A stretch of DNA of 64,000 bases, from contig OU342817.1 of NCBI GenBank assembly GCA_910591455.2, forward strand, positions 17,411,915 to 17,475,914, in the 5' to 3' direction. The notes below the pieces were generated by a model. It was given only the letters and a program-made list of their open reading frames with translations. It did not search any database and was not told where the DNA came from. Origin of the DNA: Pholis gunnellus (Eukaryota; Chordata; Actinopteri; Perciformes; Pholidae). Shown piece after piece: positions 46,962-59,640 of this stretch. The position numbers and the translations under genes were made by a program. Position 1 is the stretch's first letter. The number at the start of each line of letters is the position of its first letter.

Positions 46962-48980
46962 CAACAACACACAGTTCCATATCGAGATCTGGAGAATTCA
47001 GCAGCAAGTACATACATTCATTCTCAAGGCTACATCATAATCCATAACACCTACTGAACATGTGCTCTGTACTGTTTAGATGAAGTTCTCTGGTCAGACC
47101 TTCATTCATGCAAACATTTATTCCGACAGTGTTTTTGATGGCAGAGAGGCAGAGCGAGTGATTGACCTTCTACTCTTATTCTCCTTCTTTCCCCCTCACT
47201 ATTCAGTTAAGGGCCCCGTAATTACTGGTCTTAACTGCCGCTGCATTTCAATGGCTCTCTTTCAAATCGAAATAACTGGAGGTTCAAGGTTAAGAATTCA
47301 TTATAAATAATTACATTAAAACCCGTTCCATGAAAAGTGTTCCTCTTGATTACATTAAAACGGAGGGAATTCGTTGAACGTATTTAAACATCCTGATAAG
47401 AGTAGAAATGCTATAAAACTGCGTCTTTGACCAGTACATGCGGTATATATCCGTTTTGTGTTAGTGTGCCATAGTGGTTAACATGTAAAATAACATGCTC
47501 ACAAACAACGTCTGTCTTTCCTGGGTTGTGCCAGTGTTTCTGTATGTGGAAAATATTGAGGGCGCCGTACCTCAAACCACATGTTTCTTCATTTCAAAAG
47601 AAATCTTTGTACGTTTTGAACCAAGATGTCACTCCCCTCTTTATAACGTTGGTCTCGCATCATAACATAAACCATCAGCTCCACGAGATGCTGTAAAATA
47701 AGAGCCGACAGCATGCAATCCTTTAGAGGAGAATAACGCCAAATGCAAGGTTAATCTACTCCACGTTTTATTTATAGGCTCATTGGTCATCATCGCTAAG
47801 TAATAAACTGAAGAGATAATGTGTTTTAAGCTGTTTTCTATTACTCTTTTCACTCCAAAACAAATTGCGATTTTAAAGCAGAACGTACTCAAGGTTGGGT
47901 GAACTGATACAGTATATTTCCATTCATCTTCCTCTTCCATTCAGTTCCTTGTGCTAAATTTACAAATGACTTTTAAATAGCTATTAGCAGTCCTCAGCAA
48001 TCAGCTAGTGAGCGAGCCAAAGGAAACACCTCTGATAGAATAGCAGGGACTTTGAGAGAAAGTCTGACATGTGTAAATGAGTTCGCCAAAGCAGAGGACT
48101 TAATGGAGGATGTTTATAGGTTATGGTATCGGTGTCCTCATCGGTACACGGAGGCTGAAGCAGAGACCCCCTCGGCCCCTCCAGCCAAATCCTTCAATCT
48201 CAGCGAGCTCTCTAAGGCAAACAGAAACAATGTTCAAATTTAGCCTCTCCTCCCTCCAGCAGGAGAACGTTGACTTTTCCTCTTTCTCATCGGTGCAAAA
48301 TGTAGAGTAACAAACTAGCTGTAGGAAAAAGAAAACAAGGTTCGTGTGAGGAGATGAAAGAAAAACTTTGAGAACATCTGGCAAGCAGATGCTGGCAGGT
48401 TAAGGTAAACAGAATGTCCTTTTATGGTAGTACTCCTACCCTCCACAGAATCAGAGGTATGATGTGGAACACCTTCAAAGGAGCGAGGGGCCAGCACATC
48501 TTGTTTCAATTTATCCTCTCACTGGCAGACATGCTCTTTGGCCATAACATACTCCCACAAAGAGGATCCTCGGTATATATGCTAGACACAATCGCGTATT
48601 ATTAGTGAGCCCTGCTGGGGAATGGGTGCATTCTCAGACACAAAAGCTTTTTTTGCTCAAATATGCATTTCATACCAGACTCCTAAACACACACACACTC
48701 ACACACACACGCACACTCAGACATTCAGATATTCACAAGCTCACGTATTTTTAGTGTGACCTTCTGTGAAACCAGGGCGGGAGTAGATTAATTAGTTCAC
48801 GGCCAGCAATGAAAGGTAGCCTCGTGCCAGACCTGCAAGTCAGCCTGTACAACATCTGGCAGCGGGCATCTGGTGCCATACATCAAACTAGCTCCTCCAC
48901 GTTCCACGCCCCACATGCTGAATGATAGAATGATCAAACCAACTTCTAAAACTAACATTTGCTTTACTGGTGGGGGGGGG
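46962..48980. other. Single-copy non-coding stretch
   Basis: No gene or transposon is recognised. The AT-rich block 47190-47360 has regulatory-like texture. A degenerate CA stretch lies near 48686-48720. A G10 run (48972-48980 plus neighbours) abuts the inverted repeat. Confidence 0.5.
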
Positions 48981-49366
48981 AAGGGACTCCGAGGTCCGGA
49001 GGCAGAACAGGTTCTTGTACCTGCTTTTCCAAAGGTCGCTGCCAGTCCAAGAAGTGGAACTGTACTCGGCGATCGGATCGTATAAAACATATTGAAGGGA
49101 TGATCGACGATGTTTTTTCCTACACCAATACGGAGGGGATTTGAACTAATATACAGAACTAAGATGTTATTAAAATGGGGTAGGACAGACAATTACAGAG
49201 ACGAGGAGCGCCACGATGCTCACTGTGTGTGTTGGAGAGAGAGAGAGGGGAAGATAAGGTGGACTATTGCACGCTTTGTTTCTGTGAGTCCACTTCTTGG
49301 ACTGGCAGCGACCTTTGGAAAAGCAGATACAAGAACCTGTTCTGCCTCTGGACCTCGGAGTCCCTT
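48981..49366. repeat. Long inverted repeat, 77-bp arms, 232-bp loop
   Basis: The left arm 48981-49057 is the reverse complement of 49290-49366, with only about two or three differences. Both arms contain the block that reads, on the plus strand of the right arm, CACTTCTTGGACTGGCAGCG and then CTCGGAGTCCC at the outer end. The 232-bp spacer has no gene. It could be a foldback element or MITE with long terminal repeats, or a local inverted duplication. No convincing target-site duplication flanks it, and the left outer flank is a G run. Frames with the shared peptide LGLAATFGKA on opposite strands come from the arms and are not genes. Confidence 0.9.
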
Positions 49367-49756
49367 TATGTAACAGTTAAAACTATTTGGTACAACCCTA
49401 GCTTTGGATGTGATTTGGATTGTGATACCTAAGATAAGATAATGGCCTGATGTTAAACGAACATCAGACACACAGACTTTTAAAACAGAGCCATCATTTT
49501 AATGGAATTCAAGACATAATTCTCTAGATATTTGAAATAAAATGTTCAGTCTTTTATGAATGTTTATTCATGTACTTCCACTGTATTTCTTGCAAAAGTC
49601 TTAAAGGTTCTATAATGTCAAAGCTACATCAGATGTGCACGATTGAGCGATATAAAAGTAAAAAACTAGCTCCCAACCCTGAACTCTACTTATTTTTGCT
49701 TTTAGGAGAAACATAGTACGAGGGAAAAGAAGTGCGTAGGAATGCTTGTTCATCCA

Positions 49757-49758
<2 letters not shown>

Positions 49759-49790
<32 letters not shown>
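49759..49790. repeat. (TG)n microsatellite
   Basis: About 16 TG units. Confidence 0.95.
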
Positions 49791-49794
<4 letters not shown>

Positions 49795-50665
49795 CAGTTC
49801 CAACCTAAGGCTCACAGCCCTCATACCCCCGAACTGCTCCACACATCCCCACATGCCAAAGCCTTTGATGTGACTAGCTGAAATGTCACAAACCTACAAG
49901 CACTCGAGCCGCTTAGAGAGCTCTAATGAACGGGATAAAAAAAAAAACACACACAACCCCCGAATCAATGAGCAGGCGGCAGCAACCCTGTAGCTGTCAC
50001 ACTGATATCAGAGCAGGTCTGCCCTCCATGCTCAAAACTGCGGGAGGAAAAACTGTCTTCCCCTGTGATAATAGGTAGGAGGCTTTCGGCTGTTAAACTG
50101 GGTCACTTAGTGGCGCATGTATCTGTGGAGCTCTCTAAATTCTTCCTCCTCGACTCTCACATCCTTTTGTCTCTTTTCTTCTCTCGTTCTCACTCCTCAT
50201 ATAGATCTTCTTTTTTTAAAGGCTCATCCTCCAGCAGAGCGCCGACGCCCCCAGTACTCCTCTCTAGAACTATACCACCCACTATCCCCCCCCCACTCCT
50301 GATAACGGTGACTACATTCCTCTCCAGTGATATACCACCGAGTCTGACTGCCGGTGGTTTTGCAGCACATCGCAAAGCAGCATGGCAGGATTTGAGCAGA
50401 GCTGCCTGTCTTTCTGCTCGTGTGTGGCATTTCATTATCATGCTTCTTCGAGTCCCGGCTCTCTCGTTGGGTAATGACAGAAGGAGATTGTTACCTTTAT
50501 TACCTCTCCCTCTGTGTGCTCGGTGCCACACTCGCTGGTGGAGTATAATTGAATGATTTTGCGAGGGATCAATGAGATTAGGGATTGTGTTTATTCCTCT
50601 GTCGGTCTGGATTAGTGGTCCTTTCATATCTGCCTTGAGGAATAGCGCGTACAGTACACACCCTT

Positions 50666-50666
<1 letters not shown>

Positions 50667-50711
<45 letters not shown>
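50667..50711. repeat. (CA)n microsatellite
   Basis: About 22 uninterrupted CA units. Confidence 0.95.
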
Positions 50712-50712
<1 letters not shown>

Positions 50713-51506
50713 ATGGCGGACACACTGATAAACATGCTGAGAGCATAGCAAGATGGTAAGAATGTAACCGTGGAATGTTGAAGCTGTAAATGCGCTTAAC
50801 AGATGGCGAGGTGTTCTGTTTTAAAGGGAATTGCTGTGAATTGAGTCATCTTCGTGTTTATGTAAAAACCTATATACACACCTGCGTTTTCTTTGTGTTA
50901 CCATGCTCGTGTGTGTGTCTTTGATTGTGCGTGTTCGCTCGGGTAGCGAAGCAGGCCTCAAGAGGATTTTTCTCATGGACTGTATTCCAAAAGTGGGGGC
51001 AGGCCCAGACGTTTGTAATGTAGGGAAAGCCTTGCGGGCCGGCCTATCTGCTGTTGGTAAAAGGAGAGTTTGCTATTATTAACCTTGCCATGAATCCCGT
51101 CCTTCCACCAATCCACCAGTAATCCTAATAATCCAAGCATGCACTCTCATCCCCTCTATAATAAATGCCAGATGCTGATAGTACAGATAAACAGCGAACC
51201 TGTGTTTTTTATCCAAGAAAAATAAAGCAGAGAGGCCCCACTGGAATCCACATGCTGTGATGAAAGAATGTGAAAACAGTGGTGCACATAAGCAGAGAAA
51301 ATCTCCCGACTAGAGAGACAATGGACCTCAAGCGAAACCGCTCATCCGAACGGATTTGTTTTGGAGTGGCACGCGGAAGTGATTTAAGATCATTTGTGGC
51401 AATTATCTCACACAGCGCTTGTAAATTCCATTAAGCAAAGAGAAATTGGTCAGTGGTCCCGACCTGTCGCCGGAGCCATGTGCAGAGAGTCCGCCTATCT
51501 CCACCC

Positions 51507-51578
51507 GGGGGGGGGGGGGGGGGGGGGGACGCAAGCAATAACAATCCATCCATCTCCCCCCCCCCCCCCCCCCCCCCC
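51507..51578. repeat. Facing poly-G and poly-C runs
   Basis: G22 (51507-51528) and C23 (51556-51578) are separated by 27 bp. A transcript or single strand of this region could fold into a very stable G:C hairpin. Alternatively the G run can form a quadruplex and the C run an i-motif. Confidence 0.9.
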
Positions 51579-51929
51579 ATTTATATATTAGACAAATGAA
51601 CTGCTTTGAAACGAAGCCCAAATATTTTTGAACACGTCAAAATGCCTTTTGAAGGGAATGTAAAGGCAACACCGAAAGAAGACAAACAGCCTCCACACTG
51701 CGACCATGCACTGTGCATTTCTGACAGTTCAAAGGAGCTGCCTGTGGGCTGCTGTGTAACATGAAGTGTTAAACATCCACACCCAAAGCTCTCTGGGCCT
51801 CGCGGAGAGCAGCGGGTTATTGTTCAGACCCATCTCCCCGGGTCTTTGTGGGCTGCGCGGATCGCTTCCATCCATTCCTCAGAGGCAGGACAGTGGTGCC
51901 GGGAGTCTGAAGAGAAGAGATAATGAGCA

Positions 51930-51950
51930 GGGGGAGGGGGGGGGGGGGGG
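51930..51950. repeat. Poly-G tract with one A
   Basis: Five G, one A, then 15 G. Confidence 0.9.
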
Positions 51951-52337
51951 TTTACACCAAAACGTAAGGGTTTCATCTGTTCACGTAACCCTCCCGAGAG
52001 CCGGTGAATCGTCACGACACCCGCTATTTGATGCACAGCTCACAGAGAATGAAAAGGAGAGGTGGGTGCTTGAACACCGAGGCAAAGCCATTATTTCATG
52101 TTTTGATTGAGGCAATAATGAAAGATATAGCAGCAGGAGATAAAGAGGGAAATGTAACGTTTGGTGCTTTTGTAAGGGGCCAGGAGTCGGCTGACGCTGT
52201 TCCAGCCACCATGCTAATTCAATCTCAAATCGCTGTGGTTAAAGTTAGCGTTAGCAGACGGTGGGCAGCGCAGTTGTAGAAATGCTTTTTCCCTTTCAGC
52301 TGAACAATATGCTGCCCTTGACTTGACTAACCCCCGC

Positions 52338-52530
52338 ACAATACCTCGCTTTGAAGGCTTTAACATGGTCCTTGGCACCATTCAGTGCTGCGTTGGTATC
52401 CGTGAGGCACACCAACAATTGGGCGCAGTGGCTTTTATCCTTCACGAATTCAAGGTTCAACTGTTCTCAAGTAGGAATGTGTATTTTATTTTGTTAGCTG
52501 TGGAAAGTGTAGCACAATATGGTGCGATCA
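52338..52530 (+). pseudogene. Possible Harbinger-like transposase trace
   Basis: One plus-strand frame reads GFNMVLGTIQCCVGIREAHQ, then QLGA, then HEFKVQLF and ILLAV. This faintly resembles the core of Harbinger/HARBI1-type nucleases, where a segment of the form NVxGxIDCTH is followed by RAP..., then a HSxNVQ block and NVVA. The catalytic aspartate and the histidine expected after IDCTH are not present (TIQCCVG). No terminal repeats or target duplication were found. It may be chance similarity; I list it because the blocks are in the right order and spacing. Confidence 0.2.
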
Positions 52531-53841
52531 GCATTAAAAGAAAAACACAATGCTCCCCGATGATATTTCAGAATGAGCTGACTTTGAATTTGATGGTAAT
52601 GATGAAGAGGGTGATAATGACGACAGCGCCGGTGTCTGATGATGATTAAACAGAGACGCAGTAATAGTCCCGTCGCCGTTCTCGTAGCAAATGTATCTTT
52701 TACACAACAGAGCATTAAGCCGGCCAAGCAGCGACTTCCTTCGCCGCCTCCCAGCCAATCGGCGGCCGCCGTTCGGAGACTGGAAAAATAAGAGCACCAG
52801 TACCGAGGAGGAATCGATCACAGTAATGGCTTTTCCCCTGTGGAGAGGGAAGCCGGGGCAGGTGACATATCCACCCCCATCATACGCAGCACAGCACTCC
52901 ATCACCTCCGTCAGCCTGGACTGCAGACTCCTCATCCTATCCAATCTAGCGGCCCTTTACCTTATCTCCCCAACCGACCGCTTTGCTCCTGATCCTGTCC
53001 CCTCAGCCAATTTAAATTCTGGAGCCTCGCTTTAACCAAGTCAAAGTCCCTTTGGCCTTTTATCATCCCAACCGGTCAAATTAATAGCCTCTACCTTTTA
53101 AACGTAGCATCAGAGGGATCGGCGAGGCAAGAGGGACAAAGACGTGCCTCCCGCTGCTTCGCTTTGATGCCGCTACGCAAGCTATAGCTACGCCACTTGA
53201 CTTCTGTGTCAGCCGCAGAGTAAAAAATAGGAAAAAACACCTCTTCTCTGTGGACCTAAGCTTCACATTATGTTCATTAACACTTTCATTTCTTGTTCAT
53301 CCCTTTTTCACACATGCCTGATGCTGCTCACATGAACCAATTAAGAATTCATAAGCCGCTGTACGCTTGAGTTGAATTTGTATGTTTGTATATTCTCGAT
53401 ATTTTGGAATCGAGTAGCAAAGGCAACACTTTGGAAAATAGAAGAACACCAATGTATCACAAGCCACTTTGACATCCACACTCTCTTTTAGAGGCACAAC
53501 ACCTCCAAACCCTCGCGGTACACATTCTAACCTTTTCTTTTTTTTTCAGTGTCGCACTCTGAGTCAAAAGTGATGTTTCTTTTTGAAAACAGAGAAGTGT
53601 TGTGTTAGAGGATGACGGTGAGGATGACTTGTCCACATGGTATCTTAAAAGCCAACACTGGCTCTTTTGTCTCACCCTCCTTTCATGGTGAATAATGGCG
53701 GCCCTCATTAGGCAGACATGCGTAATTGCATGAGTCAGACGCGCTAAACAGCTTCTTTTTTGTCAGTGTGCACGTCACTCTGCTGAATACAGGTCAGGGC
53801 AATCTGCCAGCTCTAACTCTAAAGTCCTGGTTTTCTTTATC

Positions 53842-53843
<2 letters not shown>

Positions 53844-53893
<50 letters not shown>
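53844..53893. repeat. (TG)n microsatellite
   Basis: About 25 uninterrupted TG units. Cys/Val-rich frames across it are artefacts. Confidence 0.95.
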
Positions 53894-53894
<1 letters not shown>

Positions 53895-54248
53895 TCCCTA
53901 ATTGTGCGTGTATGTGCTCATTTCATGCCCGTTTCTTATTTATTGATTTCTTTGTCTCATTATTTGGCTATTTGTCTTCAGTCCATTACAGCATTATTGC
54001 CACGATTGCCCTTTGGAATACATCATGCAGAAGGCTGCTCAGCAGTCAACCCCGCATACTGTACAATGAGGAATATCCTCGATACGTAACGGCTAAATTG
54101 TGATGGTTTATTAACGCAATAAAGATAATTGTTATCGGTAATTGACCAAATAGATACAACTAAATAGGTTCAAATAGCTTCACAAAGCCTGGAGGCATGC
54201 TAAGATTATTTCTATGAGCAGCAGTTTTAGTGACTTTTCAATGGGAAA

Positions 54249-54266
54249 ACAAATGAGCTCATTTGT
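54249..54266. repeat. 18-bp perfect palindrome
   Basis: ACAAATGAGCTCATTTGT is its own reverse complement and contains a SacI site in the centre. It lies in an AT-rich single-copy stretch. Confidence 0.9.
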
Positions 54267-54989
54267 ACTTGAAAGCCTCTCTACAATATTACAAATTGCT
54301 GGAGTAAAAATAGCACTTATTCATGCATTTACCCCTCACCGAGAGGCAGTTTACTTTCACGAACCTTTCCCAAACAGCAGAGTGGGAAAGGGGGATGAGA
54401 TTTGCGGCATGTAGTGTTTTCCAATTTAAATGATTTAGCATTTTATTATAATGAAATGTAATCAGCCACCATATATTGGAAACAATTAGTATGACTATCA
54501 TCAGCTGTTTGTACATCGTAATATGGAATTTTGCATTGCAAATCATATTATGCGTCATTAAGTTCGGATCGTTTTTTTCCCCCCGAACATAAGTCTCAAA
54601 AATTTATCCTCTTTATCTTTACATGACAATTTGAATAGTAATGAATGTCAGCTAAAGGCAACATTTTTCTTGAGAAGGTCTTTCCACCATTATTAATCAC
54701 AAGGGATCTAAACAAGTAGCCTGCACACCTGCCCGGGGGCTCAGCAGTTCCACCGATCCGAACACTCAACAAAGCGGGATCAAAAGTGGTCAACATTAAT
54801 ATTCTCTTTCAAAATGTCTTGAAGTCTTCAGTATATCGCGCTACATAATTGTCCGTCTTTACTGTCGGCAGGTTACAAAATGGGTCATCTTTTAGCAACC
54901 CAGACAACCATTGCGAGGCAGTGGTAACATTGAGGGAAAGCCATTACCCTCTAACACGCCAAAATCACTTCCTCCTGTGATGTTCTGTT

Positions 54990-55009
54990 CCCCCCCCCCC
55001 CCCCCCCCC
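54990..55009. repeat. Poly-C tract (C20)
   Basis: Twenty consecutive C on the plus strand. Confidence 0.9.
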
Positions 55010-55400
55010 ATTAATATGCTGAATGCCACCACTACGCCATAACCCACCGCCAGGCAACCCTCACAGAGAGGACAGGTCTGACAGAAGTCCCATGCAGTTG
55101 GGAAACGACAGTCCCTCAACTGAGAAAGAAAGAAAAATACATCTATCTGTTGTTGCTCATGAATAATTCATGTGACAGCGTTCCTCACATTTCGTTTTCT
55201 TGTTTCTCTCCTTTTTTTTTTCTTTCGTGGCATAATTAAAATCTCAGGAGCCCCTCTGACTGTGCGGGGGATTAATCTCCCATGGCACATCTCCATCTGC
55301 AGCCCGGATCATCAGCCACCCCTCTCTGCACCAGCCCCCAGCTGTGCGACTGTCTACCCAGCCCAGGCACCAGCAGGCAGTGCAGGGGCACACTTGGGAA

Positions 55401-55402
<2 letters not shown>

Positions 55403-55459
<57 letters not shown>
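55403..55459. repeat. (GA)n microsatellite
   Basis: About 26 GA units with a CG interruption at the 3' end, giving a homopurine tract and false Arg/Glu-rich frames. Confidence 0.95.
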
Positions 55460-57063
55460 CGTAAAGCGACTGACAGAAGGAGGTGTGTGTGTTTGAGGGT
55501 GGGGCCGGGGCGTTAAGAGTCGCAATAAATCCTGATACTTCACATCAATTTTATTATGCAGAGCTGATTTGAGCCTCATTTTCTCTGAAATGGCCTTCTC
55601 CACTGAGATCTGATTGATGCTAATGGCTTCTACAGCGGTTACATTTAGGGAGGGTAAGAGTCTTTTTTATTGGTGCAGACACTTGTTAGTGCGGCACCAA
55701 GTAAGGCTGTAAATTTGTCTCTCTTTCATGTAATGCGACTCTAAAGGGTGGTTAGCCTGAGAGCTTTTGATACACTTGCCCTGTGGACGTCCAATACTAA
55801 TGAGATGAGTAATTCCTTGAATCTCAAAAACAGACACAAAGTCGAGCTAATTCTGCTGGTGTGTGGAACTATTTGTTCGACGAGTGGCCAAAATACAGTC
55901 AATTTAAAATATAGCCACTTTGTCATTATAGTAACTTAATTATAATACTTTGCAAGTTTGATGACGTTCACAGTAAGATCAAACAATGACGATGAGCGTA
56001 GGTTTGGTACAGACCGAGTTCTCGAGCAAATGCAGTTTGACAGCAGTCGTCCCAGAGACCACTGGGTTTATAACTCTCTCAGGCGTTCGGGTTGGAGACC
56101 GTCCCATCAACTAAACAGCCGAGTATTTGGCCGCCTTACAGTCCAGGCGATTTAACGAGCCCCGGGTTCCGGCATGCAAGATATAGTTGATCCAATTTAG
56201 GCCATGCTCAATCTACCTAATTCTACAGGGGACACGGAGGCCGGGTACTGCAGTGCGTGCAACAATGGATTGCTCAACAAAGCAGCTTTTAAAGGTCATG
56301 TTTTCTGCTGCCTCCGTGCCTACAAAGATCCGTATAGAGAGCGCCGTTTGCGAACAGTGTATGTAAATTCATCACAAACCTCCAACTCTACAGTGATTTA
56401 TGCAGTGAACCTGAGGGTAGAATGCAGCGTGGCCCCTCTAAGGCCCAGTTTGTAGTATCTGCACTCTAAGACGTTGAGAGATCTCTGAAGATTACGCCAA
56501 CATTACAGGTATCAGAAAAGTTTTGAAGTAATTGAGTACAACCTGCAAACTGTTGTGTACTCTTGCTTCTTTTTTCGTTGCAGACGCAGAGTAATTACTC
56601 GCCAACGCTGTAACTTGTCACAAACGTACGCGAGTGTGCACGGCAACAAGGTTTTGCTACCCCCCCCCTCTCAATTTTCCCGTCTTTCTCATGGGGAGCC
56701 CGGTGTCAGAAGCTTTCGCTTTCTGCCATACAAGGAGCCAATTATATTATCAGCATGGGACCTCCGCTTGACATAGCTTGTCCTGATGGCATAATGAAAT
56801 AAAAGAGGTTTCACACACGTGCTCCCACTGTGTCCTTGGCGGGCGAGAATGTCTACTTTGCAATTTCTGTAATTTGGGTGAGAGGTATATTTTCAAAGAT
56901 ACCATGGTGTTGAACGTTCTCCACAGGGGACAGGCAACCCCATCCTCCCTTTTCAACGGGGGAGTCTTTCATGGGGAACGGTGTGGCAATAAGTTGTTCT
57001 TCAATGTGAAACTTGCTTTTGAATTGACCTGAATAACGTTTCAAGCTCCGTTTGGACATATTT

Positions 57064-57086
57064 GATTCTTTTGTATCAAAAGAATC
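57064..57086. repeat. Small perfect hairpin
   Basis: GATTCTTTTG, a 3-base loop TAT, then CAAAAGAATC: 10-bp perfect arms. Confidence 0.85.
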
Positions 57087-57762
57087 GCTGCATTGTTAGA
57101 GGAATACCAATACTAGTGATCCCGCATACTAAAGGATAATTAGAGTTTATGTGTTACATGTCACGGGTCTTATTTTCTGAGATTTGTTCATCAATCCTAT
57201 TGTTAAGAATAACAGCAGTTTATCCCCCTAAGTGAATCTGGAAACATGGTAACATTGTTAAAGAGAAGTCTGCAAGAATTATTTGAAAGAGAGAATGAAG
57301 GTGGAAATCAAAATGATTATCTTGTTATAATCATCCATCACTGTTAACAGACCAGCTTCCTGCTTCAACGTAGCCCTATACTTAGAGTATGTTGTGTGCA
57401 CACAGCTTCCCCGTGCAGTGAGGGATTTTTATTAACATTTGCAGTACGCCCACTTCCTTTTGTATTTCTTCCAAAAAATGTTTTTTTACCATCTAGTTTT
57501 CACCTATGTGTTCCCACATAGCAGCAATTACTGCCATGTCGTTGTAACAAACCAGAGTTGATCTTAAGCAACCTGCAGCTTTTAGCCGCTTCCAGCTCAT
57601 TGTTCTGTTCCGTACGACGCTACGTGTGACTGACTTTGAGGAACCTCTGGACATTTTCAGTTTTAACAAAAAAAGCTTGACAAAACAAGTTTCAGTTTCA
57701 CCACAATGCGTTGGCGTAGTTGTACTGTAGACTGTTTATTGTTTAATGGAAGTTGGTTTAAT

Positions 57763-57890
57763 TTAGAGCTGAAATGATTGGTTGGATACTAAATTAATTC
57801 ATTAATAATTGATTAGTTGTTAGCAAAAACAAATAGTCTGTGGTCCCAGCTTGTCCAATTTGAGAACAAAATAATTGGACATTTTGAAGA
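57763..57890 (+). repeat. Diverged GATTAATTGATTAG-type teleost repeat
   Basis: AGAGCTGAAATGATTGGTTG, then AATAATTGATTAGTTGTTAG, then AATTGGACATTTTGAAGA follows the order of an abundant fish repeat that starts TAGAGCTGAAACRATTAG. It is heavily diverged and shortened. Confidence 0.5.
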
Positions 57891-58903
57891 AGGAAAAAAT
57901 GTTTGTATGCAGATGCAGCGTTGGATTTCAGCCAGAATAATAGATACATTGAAAAACAGTGTAAACAAAGAGCCACTGTGACTCTTTGTGACTGAGTGAT
58001 ACAACGCGGAGGAAAGGTCGACATGGAAACTGTCAACCGTAATCGGCAGCGATGAGGAGAATTTAACTGACTGTTGGAAGTCATCGAGTGTAACATGCAA
58101 ACCTTTACAACAGTGAGGAATGTTTGCTGTAAATGCTCAACATGCTGCAATAAAATGTGCCAAGCGGTGCTTGATGCTGGGGTTTAAAAGAGGCTCGTTC
58201 TAATGAGATCCCCCACCAACAAACAGATGTGGCGAACCAGCATTCTGTGAAGTTAACATCTGCAGATAATTGGATGGTGTAGCTATTGTGGAAAACACGT
58301 CGTGGGCCCCTGTTTCTCAGTGAGAAGTCATTATCAGTGTTTATGGTAATAGCTTTGCCATACCAAGGCAGCGTGTGTTTTTGGACCAAAGGGGCTTTGG
58401 CAGACTAGTTCTGCTTTCCATTTCTTGGTCATGGGTACATTGCTACTCTGATTTGCAGAAGTCTTGAATATCTGAACAATCTGTTGTGAATTTCCAAACT
58501 TAGCACTGCAGTTTTACGGAGACCGTGGCGGGTTAAACCCACATTAATGTGCCTGCCTCCAGGTTTAATTTGACAGAAACTCATTTTGAACTTCTAGAAA
58601 CCTGTGCCAACAACATGTTATTAGATCTAAAGGTCATTGTGCGCATTTTTTTGTCCAACTTGTACTTTTTTGTTTGCTTGCAAAGAGAAAGATATTTTAG
58701 AAGAACACTCTACATCTGTCAATATAACTAGGAAAGTATTTGGGTTTCAGGGTTTCTTCTGTGGAGAACGGCTTGATGAGACATGGATGATTTGGTGGGA
58801 TATGGTGTTCCTTTAACATTGGATGCCCACAGATGCTGTGCTCCTATTTAGTATTCGCAGAAAACAGTTGAATAATTTGATACCCACTCTGAATGAAGAT
58901 GTG

Positions 58904-58973
<70 letters not shown>

Positions 58974-59640
58974 CCCCGGCAAGGTTTGTACTTGATTGCA
59001 ATTTCATCACATTTGATATTCACATTCAGTCTTGTGACAAATCCAATACATCATTTATTCATTTCAGAAAATAAGAACATCCAAGGACAAGACATGAGAT
59101 GGTAATTGCCTTATGATGGGCAATTGAAAATGTTTGTGTTCACAGGCTTTGGATGGAGGTAATTTAATGTCTTAAGCAATGAAAATGACTTTGAAGTGAT
59201 GAAAGTTGACTACAATTTGGTTTTGGTCCCCCCCTCGACACAAGGAGCTCACTCCTCCAGTCAGTCAGTTCCTTATGAATAACGTATAAAGCTTGCAGAC
59301 AGGTTTGACCAGCACATTTGCTGCTTGACTAAATGTTAAAATAGGCAAGATGTGATACCAACTTGGCGTGTTGACTGGCGTCTGATATGCCTCCAGCATC
59401 TCAGAAACCCTGCGACCACAAGCACCCCTGGGATTTTCCGGCCTTATGCTTCTCGGATGTTTATAGAGAAACATCCAGTCGGCAGCGGTCCTGCTTTGTT
59501 GTGAAAGAAGTCAGAGGAGAGTCACTCCAGCTAAATGTAGGCCGCCAGTAGACGACAGGATGCAACTGAATGCAACAGGGAAGTTCAGGGGTCTGAAACC
59601 AGGCTGTAACCACCGAGCATCATTTGACAGAGTGGTTAGC
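57891..59640. other. Single-copy non-coding stretch
   Basis: No gene or transposon is recognised. It contains the longest TG microsatellite of the window. Confidence 0.5.
58906..58971. repeat. (TG)n microsatellite, 66 bp
   Basis: About 33 uninterrupted TG units, the longest alternating purine-pyrimidine array here and a potential Z-DNA former. Confidence 0.95.

Larger units (their letters stand above)
49367..52337. other. Non-coding stretch with homopolymers and microsatellites
   Basis: No gene is supported. Open frames of 163 (plus) and 145 (minus) codons overlap at 50065-50627, and neither has a domain. Confidence 0.5.
52531..57762. other. Non-coding stretch with several simple repeats
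   Basis: No gene is supported. A GC-rich segment with a NotI site (GCGGCCGC, 52762-52769) lies at about 52650-52800. Open frames up to 136 codons there overlap on both strands and carry no domain. Simple repeats and palindromes are listed separately. Confidence 0.5.

Noticed and set aside
50065..50627. Overlapping open frames of 163 (plus) and 145 (minus) codons
   Set aside because: Both strands are open over the same DNA and neither product has a domain or consistent composition. This fits chance in a stretch with few stops.
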